Shown one piece after another: positions 1 to 7,161 of a stretch of 7,225 bases of DNA. The DNA lies in assembly GCA_021809235.1 (NCBI GenBank), contig JAKBAG010000156.1, forward strand, positions 1 through 7,225, given 5' to 3'. The notes beneath the pieces were generated by a model that searched no databases, had not been told where the DNA came from, and was given only the letters and a program-made list of their open reading frames with translations. Both the position numbers and the translations under genes were made by a program. The first letter of the stretch is position 1. Each line of letters opens with the position of its first letter. This stretch comes from Acidobacteriota bacterium. Lineage in GTDB: Bacteria; Acidobacteriota; Terriglobia; Terriglobales; Acidobacteriaceae.

Positions 1-29
1 AAGCAGCGGGGTGCGCGGCTGCGAATTCC

Positions 30-47
30 GGGCCTGGGAACAGGCCC
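30..47 (-). terminator. GC-rich hairpin downstream of the CDGSH gene, possible weak terminator
   Basis: A perfect 7-bp stem (GGGCCTG / CAGGCCC) encloses a 4-base loop 23 bases past the stop codon of the minus-strand CDGSH gene. Read on the minus strand, the stem is followed by GGAATTCGCAGC, which has no run of U, so a classical intrinsic terminator is not shown. A competing pairing (GGCCC-T-GGGCC at 43-53) overlaps the right arm. Bases 1-70 otherwise hold nothing I can recognise as a gene. Confidence 0.35.
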
Positions 48-70
48 TGGGCCTTGCTCAGTCCCTTGGC

Positions 71-505
71 TCAGCCCTTGAATCCGACGCGGTTGTGGCT
101 GCCGTCGCAGTAAGGCTTGTTGGCAGAGGCTCCGCAGCGGCAGATGGCCGTGGTGGTGTTATTGGCGATGGTCTGCTTCTGGGCATTCTGGACCGTGAGC
201 GGACCAGAGGCGATAAGTGGACCGTCCGGAATGAGCGTGACCTGAAGCGGAGCCGCCGGAGCTGGAGCTTCGATGGTCGCTGCTGGAACGGCTTCTCCGG
301 CATCGACAAAGCCGGCCGTACGGTGCGCACCATCGCAGAACGGCTTCTTGGCCGAGGCGCCGCAACGGCAGAAGGAAGCCTTGGGCTGGGTCAGCTTCTG
401 CCCATCCAGGGTTTCAATATGCAGATCGCCGGTGGTAATGAAAGGTCCATTGGGAGCGGTAAATCCGACATTCGATGCCAGATCGAGATCGTGTGTTTCG
501 TTCAT
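71..505 (-). CDS. Tandem CDGSH iron-sulfur domain protein (144 aa)
   Basis: Small, probably cytoplasmic iron-sulfur protein with two CDGSH (zf-CDGSH) domains. Each domain normally binds one redox-active, labile [2Fe-2S] cluster through three Cys and one His. Both sets are intact: C46, C48, C57 and H61 in the first half (motif ends CDGAH), and C122, C124, C133 and H137 in the second (CDGSH). Each half starts with a Gly-Pro-rich strand region (GPFITTG, GPLIASG) before its cluster motif, so the protein is an internal duplication joined by an Ala/Pro-rich linker at about residues 67-86. There is no signal peptide or membrane segment. I start it at the ATG at 505 because GGAGG lies 6 bases upstream; an earlier in-frame codon at 535 would add ten residues but lacks such a site. 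It stands alone, divergent from the sensor kinase. The family is linked to iron, redox and electron-transfer roles, but its partner here is unknown. The family call is firm; the physiological role is open. Confidence 0.93.
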   Translation of the reverse strand: MNETHDLDLASNVGFTAPNGPFITTGDLHIETLDGQKLTQPKASFCRCGASAKKPFCDGAHRTAGFVDAGEAVPAATIEAPAPAAPLQVTLIPDGPLIASGPLTVQNAQKQTIANNTTTAICRCGASANKPYCDGSHNRVGFKG

Positions 506-555
506 GGAGAACCTCCGGGGCTTGAGCCTGTTCACACTTCTATGGAACTGACTTT

Positions 556-584
556 ATTGTATCGCCGACCGGAGAGAGGCAGAA
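556..584 (-). promoter_or_regulatory. Candidate promoter of the CDGSH gene
   Basis: On the minus strand, TACAAT (561-556) matches the sigma-70 -10 consensus at five of six positions. A weak -35 (TTCTGC, 584-579) sits 17 bases upstream. Transcription would begin near 549 and give a leader of about 44 bases before the ATG at 505. The poor -35 suggests either an activator or simply a modest promoter. Confidence 0.45.
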
Positions 585-592
585 AACGAAAG

Positions 593-618
593 GGCGACGG
601 GCCAGGAAACCCGTCGCC
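593..618 (-). terminator. Perfect 9-bp hairpin with U-rich tail on the minus strand
   Basis: GGCGACGGG (593-601) and CCCGTCGCC (610-618) pair perfectly around an 8-base loop. On the minus strand the stem is followed by CTTTCGTTTTCT, which is U-rich as in an intrinsic terminator. On the plus strand the following bases (ACTCAAAG) are not. So the element is oriented to stop minus-strand transcription just before the CDGSH promoter. No recognised minus-strand gene lies upstream. It may insulate the CDGSH gene from antisense transcription, end a small minus-strand transcript, or act as a regulatory hairpin between two divergent genes. Confidence 0.55.
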
Positions 619-719
619 ACTCAAAGATCACATGACAGAACCAGAGTATCGGACGACAGAAAGGCTGTCTTCATCACGTGTACGCAGAATTTTCTCATCC
701 TTTCGATGGAGACTGCTCG

Positions 720-3700
720 ATGGAAATTGGCGGCTCCCCCTCCGGAAGCCATGATTCCGGTTGCCTCCTGGCAGGAGTCCATGTTCGACTGCAGAGGATG
801 CCACTTCACCCACTCCAACCCGGTCGCGGCAAGTGCGCCTGGTGGTGGATTCCACTGGGGCTACTGATGGTATGCCGGCAGATGGCCGGTGTGCAGCCGA
901 CGAGTTCCCTGAAAGATCTGGGCACCCAGAACTGGACAGTTGAGAATGGCCTGCCACAGAACACCGTGACCGCACTCTACCAGTCTCCGGACGGTTTCCT
1001 GTGGATTGGCACGGAGCTGGGATTGGCGCGCTTTGATGGCAGCCGTTTTCTGCTGCTGAATCAGACGACAACGCCCAACTTTCCCGATGCGGAGGTCGAC
1101 GCGCTGCTGGAGATCCCGCCAGGCAGTGCCCCGGATGGATTGGCTGGGCTGTGGATTGGTACCAATGACGGGCTGGTGCGGTGGAAGGATGGGACGGCGC
1201 GAAGACTGGGGCGAAGCGAGGGCCTGCCGGGAACCCAGGTACATAGCCTCGTGGGCACCGCCTCCGATGGACTATGGGTGTGGACCGATGGCGGACTCTC
1301 ACGCAGCGAGGACGGCAGCCGATTCGAGCCGATTTCCACCCCTGCCGGCAGCGGCGAAATTACAGCAATCTTTTCCCGTCAGGATGCTCTCTGGGTTGCC
1401 GCAACCCATGCTCTGCTGCGCTGGAACTCAGGCACTTGGCAGACGGTCCTGCACTCGCAGCCGACGATGGAAGTTTCCGTGCCAGCAGACACACAGAAGT
1501 CGCTGCTCGTCTCCTACGGCTCCTCCCTGGAGCGTATAGAGTCCGGGCGTGCGGTTACCGTACCTGTCGATCACGGAGCACTCCACGCCGGCGTGCAGCA
1601 CGCTGTGGAAGTGAACGGAGAGACGCTGGCGGTGGCGGGTGCCGACTGGATTGCCATCCTGCATCCACCCTCCAACCACGGAACAGAGCACAGTTATCGC
1701 GTGGACGCACAGTTTCGCTGCGGCGTGGAGTTGCCTGGAACCCGGATCGAGACTGTATATGCCGATCACGAAGGAGGACTGTGGATTGGCACGAATCGGG
1801 GGCTGGCCCGCTGGTATCAGGGGGCTATGGAGCAGATGCCGGAGCGGAATCCCATTGGCCACGAAGCGGTCCTTTCGATCCTCGAGGATCGCGAAGGATC
1901 ACTCTGGCTAGGCACCGAAACGGGCGGACTCTACATTCTGCGCGATGCACGCTTTCACTTTCTGGACGAAAGCGATGGGCTGAGTGCGGCTGAAACCACT
2001 GCGATTGTGGAAGACAGTCACCGTGCCCTGTGGGTAGGGACGCGAGACGGCGGCCTGAACGTGCTGCCCCCTCCGTATTCGGGATATGGCCGGGTGATGA
2101 CGACACGCAATGGTCTGCCGAGCGATGTGGTGCTGGCGTTGGCGGCCGCGGCGGATGGTTCGGTCTGGGTTGGCACTCCGGATGGCTTGAGCCGGGTGCA
2201 GGGCCAATCCGTAAGCACGATCACCGGCGGAGACAATCTGCCGGATGACTTTATTCGCTCGTTGTACGTGGCAAAGAATCAGATGATTTGGATCGGCACC
2301 CGACATGGCCTCTCCTGCCTGAATCCAGCAGCAAAAACAGACGGGCTGTCCCGCCAGATTCATACCTGGACGAAAGCCGACGGGCTGGGCAGCGACATGA
2401 TCGGAGCCATGGCGGAGGATGGCAGCGGCGGCTTGTGGATTGCCACCTTCCACGGGCTGACCCGACTCCACCCCAGCGCCACCGGCTGTGACGTGCAAGG
2501 GGCAATCCGCAACTACACCCAGGCCGATGGGCTTTCTGGAGATGTGATTACAGCCCTGACAGCAGACGGCGGCAGGATGTGGGTGGGCACGCAGGGCGGT
2601 GGACTGAGCCTGTGGCAGAATAAGCAGTTCCATGGTCTGCCCGTCTCGTTCCGCTCGCGACTTCCGGCGACGATCCATGGCCTGATTGCGGACGGAAGCG
2701 GCTACCTCTGGATGACCTCCGACGCCGGACTGTATCGCGTCCAGGCCGACGCCATCGCCAACGCCATGCGCAGCCAGCAGGAGACTTCCCTGCACGCGAT
2801 CGATCTGGAACACTTTACGACCAGCGACGGACTGCGAAGCCGGGAAATGAGCAGCGACAGCCATCCGACAACGGTGGAGACCAGCGATGGTCGACTGTGG
2901 TTCAGCACTCCGCGTGGACTGGTTTCCGTCAGGCCGCAGCAGTTTCCTGCAATGCTCTCCCCGCCACCGATCGTGATGGAGCGCTTTTCGGTGGATGATG
3001 TTTCCATGCCTATGGATGGCGGGGTGGGAAGGATTGGAGCCGGTCATCTGCGCTTTGAGTTCGACTATGCCGGGCTGAGTTACGCGATGCCACAGAGCGT
3101 TCAGTATGCCTATAAGCTAGAGGGGTTTGACCGCAGATGGACCTTTGCCGGCAATCGTCGGAATGCCTACTACACGAACATTCCACCGGGTAGATACCTC
3201 TTCCGTGTACGGGCCTATCGCGGCGATCCGCAGCTGGGCGGCCCGTGGACCGAGACGCAGATTGCCTTTCAGCTGGAGCCTCACTTCTACCAGACGATAT
3301 GGTTCTACCTGGGGATGGTCGTAGCTCTGGCAGCGCTGGTGCTGCTGATCCTGCGCTGGCGACTCTACCTGACGCGACAGGGCTTTGAGGCGATCATGGC
3401 CGAGCGCAACCGGATCGCGCGGGAGATTCATGACACACTGGCGCAAGGATACGTGGGCGTCTCCGTGCAGCTAGAGGTGTTGGATGAACTGGTGAAGCGG
3501 CAGCGCGTGGAGGCAGCGGCACAACAGTTGCAAAACCTGAAGGCCCTGGTGCGGGATGGACTGGAGGATGCACGCCGGTCTATCTGGGCGCTGCGGTCCC
3601 ATGACTCGCGGGAGCAGACTCTTCCTGTCCGGTTGAAACGGCTGGCAGAGAAGGCGGACAAAGCCCTGCGGACGACCGTGGATATTCACGGTGCCACGCG

Positions 3701-4064
3701 GGTGCTTGGACCGGAGGTGGAGGATGAGTTGCTGCGGATAGCGCAGGAGGCGGTGCAGAATGTGCACAAGCACGCCCGGGCGCAGCATCTGGCCCTGCGG
3801 CTGGAGTACGATGAGAGCACAGTTGTGTTGACCATCACAGACGATGGGCAAGGGTTTCCGGCTAGGCTGCAAGGCAGGGTTCCACTCTCTCCGGCCGGGC
3901 ACTACGGACTGACAGGCATGCAGGAACGCGCCGAGGGGATGGGAGCGAAGATGGAGATTCTGAGCGAGCCGGGCAAGGGGACCACGATTCGAGTGGAACT
4001 TGCCACAGTAACTTCCGGGCGCACGCCAGATTCCTCACGGGACGTGCCAAGGAGTGGATTGTGA
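720..4064 (+). CDS. Reg_prop/Y_Y_Y sensor histidine kinase (HisKA_3 type, 1114 aa)
   Basis: Inner-membrane sensor kinase. An N-terminal hydrophobic segment (39-52) acts as export signal or anchor. Residues 64-740 hold Reg_prop propeller repeats: LWIGT-like strands start at about 94, 144, 185, 224, 262, 303, 354, 395, 437, 482, 523, 572, 620 and 663, with one more at 726. This fits two seven-bladed propellers. A Y_Y_Y domain follows (about 780-855; YKLEGFDRRW), then a single transmembrane helix (860-880). Inside the cell is a HisKA_3 dimerisation/phosphoacceptor domain with His904 in REIHDTLAQ, including the DxxxQ phosphatase motif, and a HATPase_c domain with N box (Asn1014), DDGQGF (1041-1046) and GLTGM (1064-1067). 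It lacks a receiver or AraC domain, so it is a classical kinase, not a hybrid. Its stop overlaps the regulator's start by 4 bases. The start is uncertain: ATG 720 has GGAGA 7 bases upstream, whereas ATG 798 would give a normal-length signal peptide but lacks a well-spaced ribosome site. The ligand is unknown; relatives often sense carbohydrates. Confidence 0.95.
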   Translation: MEIGGSPSGSHDSGCLLAGVHVRLQRMPLHPLQPGRGKCAWWWIPLGLLMVCRQMAGVQPTSSLKDLGTQNWTVENGLPQNTVTALYQSPDGFLWIGTELGLARFDGSRFLLLNQTTTPNFPDAEVDALLEIPPGSAPDGLAGLWIGTNDGLVRWKDGTARRLGRSEGLPGTQVHSLVGTASDGLWVWTDGGLSRSEDGSRFEPISTPAGSGEITAIFSRQDALWVAATHALLRWNSGTWQTVLHSQPTMEVSVPADTQKSLLVSYGSSLERIESGRAVTVPVDHGALHAGVQHAVEVNGETLAVAGADWIAILHPPSNHGTEHSYRVDAQFRCGVELPGTRIETVYADHEGGLWIGTNRGLARWYQGAMEQMPERNPIGHEAVLSILEDREGSLWLGTETGGLYILRDARFHFLDESDGLSAAETTAIVEDSHRALWVGTRDGGLNVLPPPYSGYGRVMTTRNGLPSDVVLALAAAADGSVWVGTPDGLSRVQGQSVSTITGGDNLPDDFIRSLYVAKNQMIWIGTRHGLSCLNPAAKTDGLSRQIHTWTKADGLGSDMIGAMAEDGSGGLWIATFHGLTRLHPSATGCDVQGAIRNYTQADGLSGDVITALTADGGRMWVGTQGGGLSLWQNKQFHGLPVSFRSRLPATIHGLIADGSGYLWMTSDAGLYRVQADAIANAMRSQQETSLHAIDLEHFTTSDGLRSREMSSDSHPTTVETSDGRLWFSTPRGLVSVRPQQFPAMLSPPPIVMERFSVDDVSMPMDGGVGRIGAGHLRFEFDYAGLSYAMPQSVQYAYKLEGFDRRWTFAGNRRNAYYTNIPPGRYLFRVRAYRGDPQLGGPWTETQIAFQLEPHFYQTIWFYLGMVVALAALVLLILRWRLYLTRQGFEAIMAERNRIAREIHDTLAQGYVGVSVQLEVLDELVKRQRVEAAAQQLQNLKALVRDGLEDARRSIWALRSHDSREQTLPVRLKRLAEKADKALRTTVDIHGATRVLGPEVEDELLRIAQEAVQNVHKHARAQHLALRLEYDESTVVLTITDDGQGFPARLQGRVPLSPAGHYGLTGMQERAEGMGAKMEILSEPGKGTTIRVELATVTSGRTPDSSRDVPRSGL

Positions 4065-4708
4065 ATCATCCAATACGCATATTGATTGTGGAAGATCATC
4101 ACGTGGTTCGACAGGGGCTGGCCGCTCTGCTGAGCGTTGTGGACGGGATGCATGTGGTGGGTGAGGCGGCCGATGGCGAGGCGGCTGTAGCACAGTGGAA
4201 TAGCCTGCGACCCGATATTACGTTGATTGATCTTCGGCTTCCACGGCGCAGCGGCGTAGAGGTGATTCAGATGATCCGCCGACGCGAAGCCTATGCCCGG
4301 TTTATCGTGCTGACCACCTTCGACGGGGACGAGGATATCTATCGGGCACTCCAGGCTGGTGCACGCGCCTATCTGCTGAAGGGCATGACGGCAGACGTGC
4401 TGGTCTCCACGATTCGCCAGGTCCACGCGGGCAAGTCCTGCATTCCTCCGGTGATCGCGCAGAAACTGGCGGAGCGGATGGGCGCCGAGGAACTGACTCA
4501 TCGGGAGCAGGATGTACTGGAGCAGATCGTCCGCGGGAAAAGCAACAAGGAAATTGGCGTCGAGTTGGACATCAGCGAGGCAACGGTGAAGACTCATATC
4601 AACAGCCTGCTGGGCAAGCTGGGTGTCTCTGACCGGACACAGGCTGCGACGGCCGCGATCCAGCGCGGGCTGGTTCAACTGGACTCCACGGGAGATCTTC
4701 GTCGATGA
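4061..4708 (+). CDS. NarL/FixJ-family response regulator (215 aa)
   Basis: Cytoplasmic DNA-binding response regulator, the probable partner of the kinase just upstream. The receiver domain (about 5-120) has the acidic pair Glu11/Asp12, phosphoacceptor Asp57 in LIDLRLP, the switch residue Thr85 or Thr86 in LTTFD, and Lys107 in YLLKG. A LuxR/GerE helix-turn-helix follows (about 147-208): ELTHREQDVLEQIVRGKSNK, then SEATVKTHINSLLGKLGVSD. All residues needed for phosphotransfer and DNA binding appear present, and the length is normal. It starts with GTG inside the kinase's last codons (GTGA overlap), with GGAG 6 bases upstream, so translation is probably coupled and the two proteins made in step. 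HisKA_3 kinases characteristically pair with this regulator family, which supports cognate pairing. Target promoters cannot be named; the promoters at either end of this cluster are natural candidates, but I saw no clear shared operator. Confidence 0.96.
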   Translation: MNHPIRILIVEDHHVVRQGLAALLSVVDGMHVVGEAADGEAAVAQWNSLRPDITLIDLRLPRRSGVEVIQMIRRREAYARFIVLTTFDGDEDIYRALQAGARAYLLKGMTADVLVSTIRQVHAGKSCIPPVIAQKLAERMGAEELTHREQDVLEQIVRGKSNKEIGVELDISEATVKTHINSLLGKLGVSDRTQAATAAIQRGLVQLDSTGDLRR

Positions 4709-5229
4709 AACGGATTCTGCTGGTGCTGGCTCTGCTGGGAGGCCTGATGGCTCCCATGGCTTCGGCCAACGCACATCATGGCTGGCGCAAGGCAACAGAT
4801 GCCGAGTTGAGCGCTGTGCTGCCGCTGCGTGCGCCAGTGGAAAAGGAACATATCGAGACCGAGATGCGGACGGCGAGCGGCATCACGGACGGCAACGGAC
4901 ACTATATTGCCGGGGTGGTGCTGATCACGGCTGGCTACTCGGCTGATGGCAAATACTCCCACTACCTGCTGGTGCAGTCTCCGATGAAGATGGGAAGCCT
5001 TGCGCTGGCTCCCGGACAGTATATTTTCGGCTGGGAACGGGATGGCGACGATATCCGAATTCATGTGCATGAGGCGGTCTCCGGCAAGCTGCTGGGCTAT
5101 GTGGAGGCGCATCGGCTGCAATCGGGAACGCGCGTTGAGTCCCTGCGCATCTGGCAGCCAGCCTCGGAGAGCAAAGCCATGCTGCAGATTGGGCGCTTTG
5201 TGGTGGATTGCACGTTGGAAAATGAGTAG
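4705..5229 (+). CDS. Secreted protein of unknown function, coupled to the two-component system (174 aa)
   Basis: I do not recognise a named family, though the sequence resembles small exported hypothetical proteins I associate with Acidobacteriota. Residues 1-23 form a clear signal peptide: Met-Lys-Arg, a Leu-rich core, then a cleavage site after Ala-Asn-Ala. The mature part (about 151 residues) starts with a His pair (His24, His25), has no further membrane segment, and contains one Cys (Cys169). It reads like a compact beta-rich domain: a region around 54-75 (ASGITDGNGHYIAGVVLITA), then GQYIFGWERDGDDIRIHVHE, then a strand ending in GRFVVDC. No enzyme motif is visible. The ATG overlaps the regulator's TGA (ATGA), with GGAGA 9 bases upstream, so it is part of the kinase-regulator operon. 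It might be an accessory sensor acting on the kinase's propellers, or an output protein; neither is shown by the sequence. Confidence 0.88.
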   Translation: MKRILLVLALLGGLMAPMASANAHHGWRKATDAELSAVLPLRAPVEKEHIETEMRTASGITDGNGHYIAGVVLITAGYSADGKYSHYLLVQSPMKMGSLALAPGQYIFGWERDGDDIRIHVHEAVSGKLLGYVEAHRLQSGTRVESLRIWQPASESKAMLQIGRFVVDCTLENE

Positions 5230-5258
5230 TTCCAGCAGGGTATCTCCAACTAAAGTTC

Positions 5259-5288
5259 GATACAAAGACAATTCACGGTACGTATACT
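5259..5288 (+). promoter_or_regulatory. Candidate promoter of the CRTAC1 gene (leaderless arrangement)
   Basis: TATACT (5283-5288) matches the -10 consensus at five of six positions. A weak -35 (GATACA, 5259-5264) lies 18 bases upstream. Only seven bases separate the -10 from the ATG at 5296, so the expected transcription start falls on or next to the start codon. No Shine-Dalgarno sequence precedes that ATG, which fits a leaderless mRNA. The gap from 5230 to 5295 contains no convincing terminator, so read-through from the upstream operon is also possible. Confidence 0.5.
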
Positions 5289-5295
5289 GGCCTGC

Positions 5296-7161
5296 ATGCA
5301 TCTGACCCGGTGTTTTTCTCTAACTCTTCCCCTCGTAGCATGGATAGTATGCAGTCCCGCGATGACGGCCCAGTCCGCCACGGGAATGCCATCTACCCCC
5401 CAGCATGCTGCCTCCGGTGGCGGCCAGGCAACGGGCGGCTCTGCCAGAATGCAACTGGACAGCAAGGGACGGCCCATCACCGAGGGCGGATTCGTCACTA
5501 CCGGTCCAGTCATCTTTGAGGATGTCTCCGAGAAGGCAGGATTGACCCACTGGACACACACTATGGGCACGCCTGCCAAGACCTACATCATCGAGACGAA
5601 AGGATCCGGCGTCGGACTCATTGACTACGACCGGGATGGCTGGCTGGACATCTATATGGTGAACGGCTCCACTCAGGATGCGCTGACCGGCAAGACGACG
5701 CCACCGCATGCCGCACTGTTCCATAACAACCACGACGGTACATTCACCGATGTGGCGGCCAAGGCCGGAGTAACTAACGACCGCTGGGGATTCGGTGTAG
5801 CCATTGCGGATTACGACAATGATGGCTGGCCGGATATCTTTGTTTCCAACTTTGGCGGGAATCGTCTCTACCACAACAATCACGATGGCACCTTTACCGA
5901 TGTTGCGGCCAAGGCCGGCGTGGTGCTGGGCAACTGGTCCTCGGGCGCGACCTGGGGCGACTATGACGGCGATGGCAGGCTGGACCTGTTTGTGGCCGGA
6001 TATCTGCATTGGGACTGGAACCATCTGCCGCAAAGCTCCGATCAGAATGCCTTCTGCACCTTTCGTGGAGAAAAGGTGGCATGTGGGCCCCGTGGACTGG
6101 AAGGCGAGCCGGATCACCTCTTCCACAACAATGGCGACGGCACCTTTACCGATGTCAGCGTGAAGGCAGGCGTCAGCGACCCCTCCAAATACTACGGGCT
6201 GGGTGCTGTCTTTGCCGACATCAACAACGACGGCAAGCCGGACCTGCTGGTGGGCAATGATTCCACTCCTAACTACCTATACCTGAATAAAGGCGACGGC
6301 ACGTTTGAAGACGTCAGCTATGACTCCGGCTTTGCGCTCGATCAGGCAGGGCGTGAGACCGCGTCGATGGGTATTGCCGTTGGCGACTACCAGAACAACG
6401 GACTACTGGACGTCTTCAACACTACGTTTTCCGACGACTACAAGCCGCTCTATCACAATGACGGCGATGCCAACATGACCGACATCAGCGATCAAACCGG
6501 ACTGGGGGAGATTACTGTGCCGTTCCTGAGTTGGGGTGATGCGTTCTTTGACTACGACAACGACGGCTGGAAAGACTTGATGATGAGCGACGGGCACGTC
6601 TATCCACAGGCAGATCAGTACAACTGGGGAACAAGCTGGAAGGAGCGTCCCATGCTCTTCCACAACATGCAGGGCAAGCGGTTTGAGCCGGTGCCTGCGG
6701 TGGAGGGCAGCGGACTGGCGGACGTGATTGCCGGGCGCGGCATGGCTGTGGGCGATTTGTTCAATGACGGCAAGATGGATGTGGTGATCAACGTGATGGA
6801 TGGGCATCCGGTACTGCTGCGGAATGTGAGTTCTGACCATCATCACTGGCTGGAGATGCAACTGGTAGGCAAGGCCCCCCGCGATGCTGTTGGGGCGGTC
6901 GTCTACTTGACGGCGAATGGAATGCGCCAGCGCGAGGACGTGCTGAGTGGCGGCAGCTACCTGTCATCCAATGATCAGCGCCCTCACTTTGGGCTGGGCC
7001 AGGCAACGACGGTCGACAAGCTCGAAGTGTACTGGCCGGATGGATCGGTGGAAGACTTTGCCGTCCCGGGAGTGGATCGGATTCTGACGCTGACAGAAGG
7101 TACGGGGACAGCCGTGCCGGTGGCGAAAGCCGCTACCAGCCAGGCAGCGGCTGCTCAGTAG
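5296..7161 (+). CDS. CRTAC1-family secreted FG-GAP/VCBS propeller protein with ASPIC/UnbV domain (621 aa)
   Basis: Exported protein of the CRTAC1/ASPIC-UnbV family, probably a calcium-bound beta-propeller in the periplasm or outside the cell. A signal peptide covers about residues 1-25 and is followed by a Ser/Gly/Ala-rich linker to about residue 55. Seven FG-GAP/VCBS calcium loops begin at D110, D172, D222, D308, D364, D419 and D487 (pattern DxDxDGxxD), consistent with a seven-bladed propeller. The fifth, DYQNNGLLD, has lost two acidic positions. A blade motif (HNNHDGTFTDVAAKAGV) occurs identically at 143-159 and 193-209 and in a variant form at 277-293. The C-terminal ASPIC/UnbV domain spans about 515-608 (HHHWLEM, GGSYLSSNDQRPHFGLG, VYWPDGSVEDF), then an Ala-rich tail. 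ATG 5296 is the only plausible start: an in-frame TAA lies at 5251 with no other ATG between. The family is abundant in Acidobacteriota, and its biochemical role is mostly undefined; adhesion, polysaccharide or protein binding are guesses. Confidence 0.95.
   Translation: MHLTRCFSLTLPLVAWIVCSPAMTAQSATGMPSTPQHAASGGGQATGGSARMQLDSKGRPITEGGFVTTGPVIFEDVSEKAGLTHWTHTMGTPAKTYIIETKGSGVGLIDYDRDGWLDIYMVNGSTQDALTGKTTPPHAALFHNNHDGTFTDVAAKAGVTNDRWGFGVAIADYDNDGWPDIFVSNFGGNRLYHNNHDGTFTDVAAKAGVVLGNWSSGATWGDYDGDGRLDLFVAGYLHWDWNHLPQSSDQNAFCTFRGEKVACGPRGLEGEPDHLFHNNGDGTFTDVSVKAGVSDPSKYYGLGAVFADINNDGKPDLLVGNDSTPNYLYLNKGDGTFEDVSYDSGFALDQAGRETASMGIAVGDYQNNGLLDVFNTTFSDDYKPLYHNDGDANMTDISDQTGLGEITVPFLSWGDAFFDYDNDGWKDLMMSDGHVYPQADQYNWGTSWKERPMLFHNMQGKRFEPVPAVEGSGLADVIAGRGMAVGDLFNDGKMDVVINVMDGHPVLLRNVSSDHHHWLEMQLVGKAPRDAVGAVVYLTANGMRQREDVLSGGSYLSSNDQRPHFGLGQATTVDKLEVYWPDGSVEDFAVPGVDRILTLTEGTGTAVPVAKAATSQAAAAQ

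Noticed and set aside
655..669. Short inverted repeat GACAG-N5-CTGTC upstream of the kinase as an operator
   Set aside because: Five-bp arms are common by chance, and I found no second copy near the other promoters.
11..754. Plus-strand open frame (247 codons) across the CDGSH gene and intergenic region
   Set aside because: It covers the intact CDGSH gene on the opposite strand, is Arg/Gly-rich without domains, and crosses the divergent promoter region.
781..867. 28-codon plus-strand frame with GGAG upstream, ending in TGATG inside the kinase gene
   Set aside because: The ATG reached by coupling (867) would remove the kinase's hydrophobic export segment, so it is unlikely to be the real start; the frame is short enough to arise by chance.
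867..875. Possible lipoprotein signal (LMVC) near the kinase N-terminus
   Set aside because: The residue before Cys is Val, not Gly, Ala or Ser, so it does not meet the lipobox rule. The same applies to WIVC in the CRTAC1 signal peptide.
1908..3047. Long minus-strand open frame (379 codons) opposite the sensor propellers
   Set aside because: It is a mirror frame of a G+C-rich, repeat-containing gene. The product is His/Arg/Gln-rich with no recognisable domain, and the plus-strand frame has clear Reg_prop motifs throughout.
5320..6126. Minus-strand open frame (268 codons) opposite the CRTAC1 gene
   Set aside because: The Val/Ile-rich repetitive product is what antisense reading of Asp/Asn-rich calcium loops gives; no ribosome site or domain supports it.
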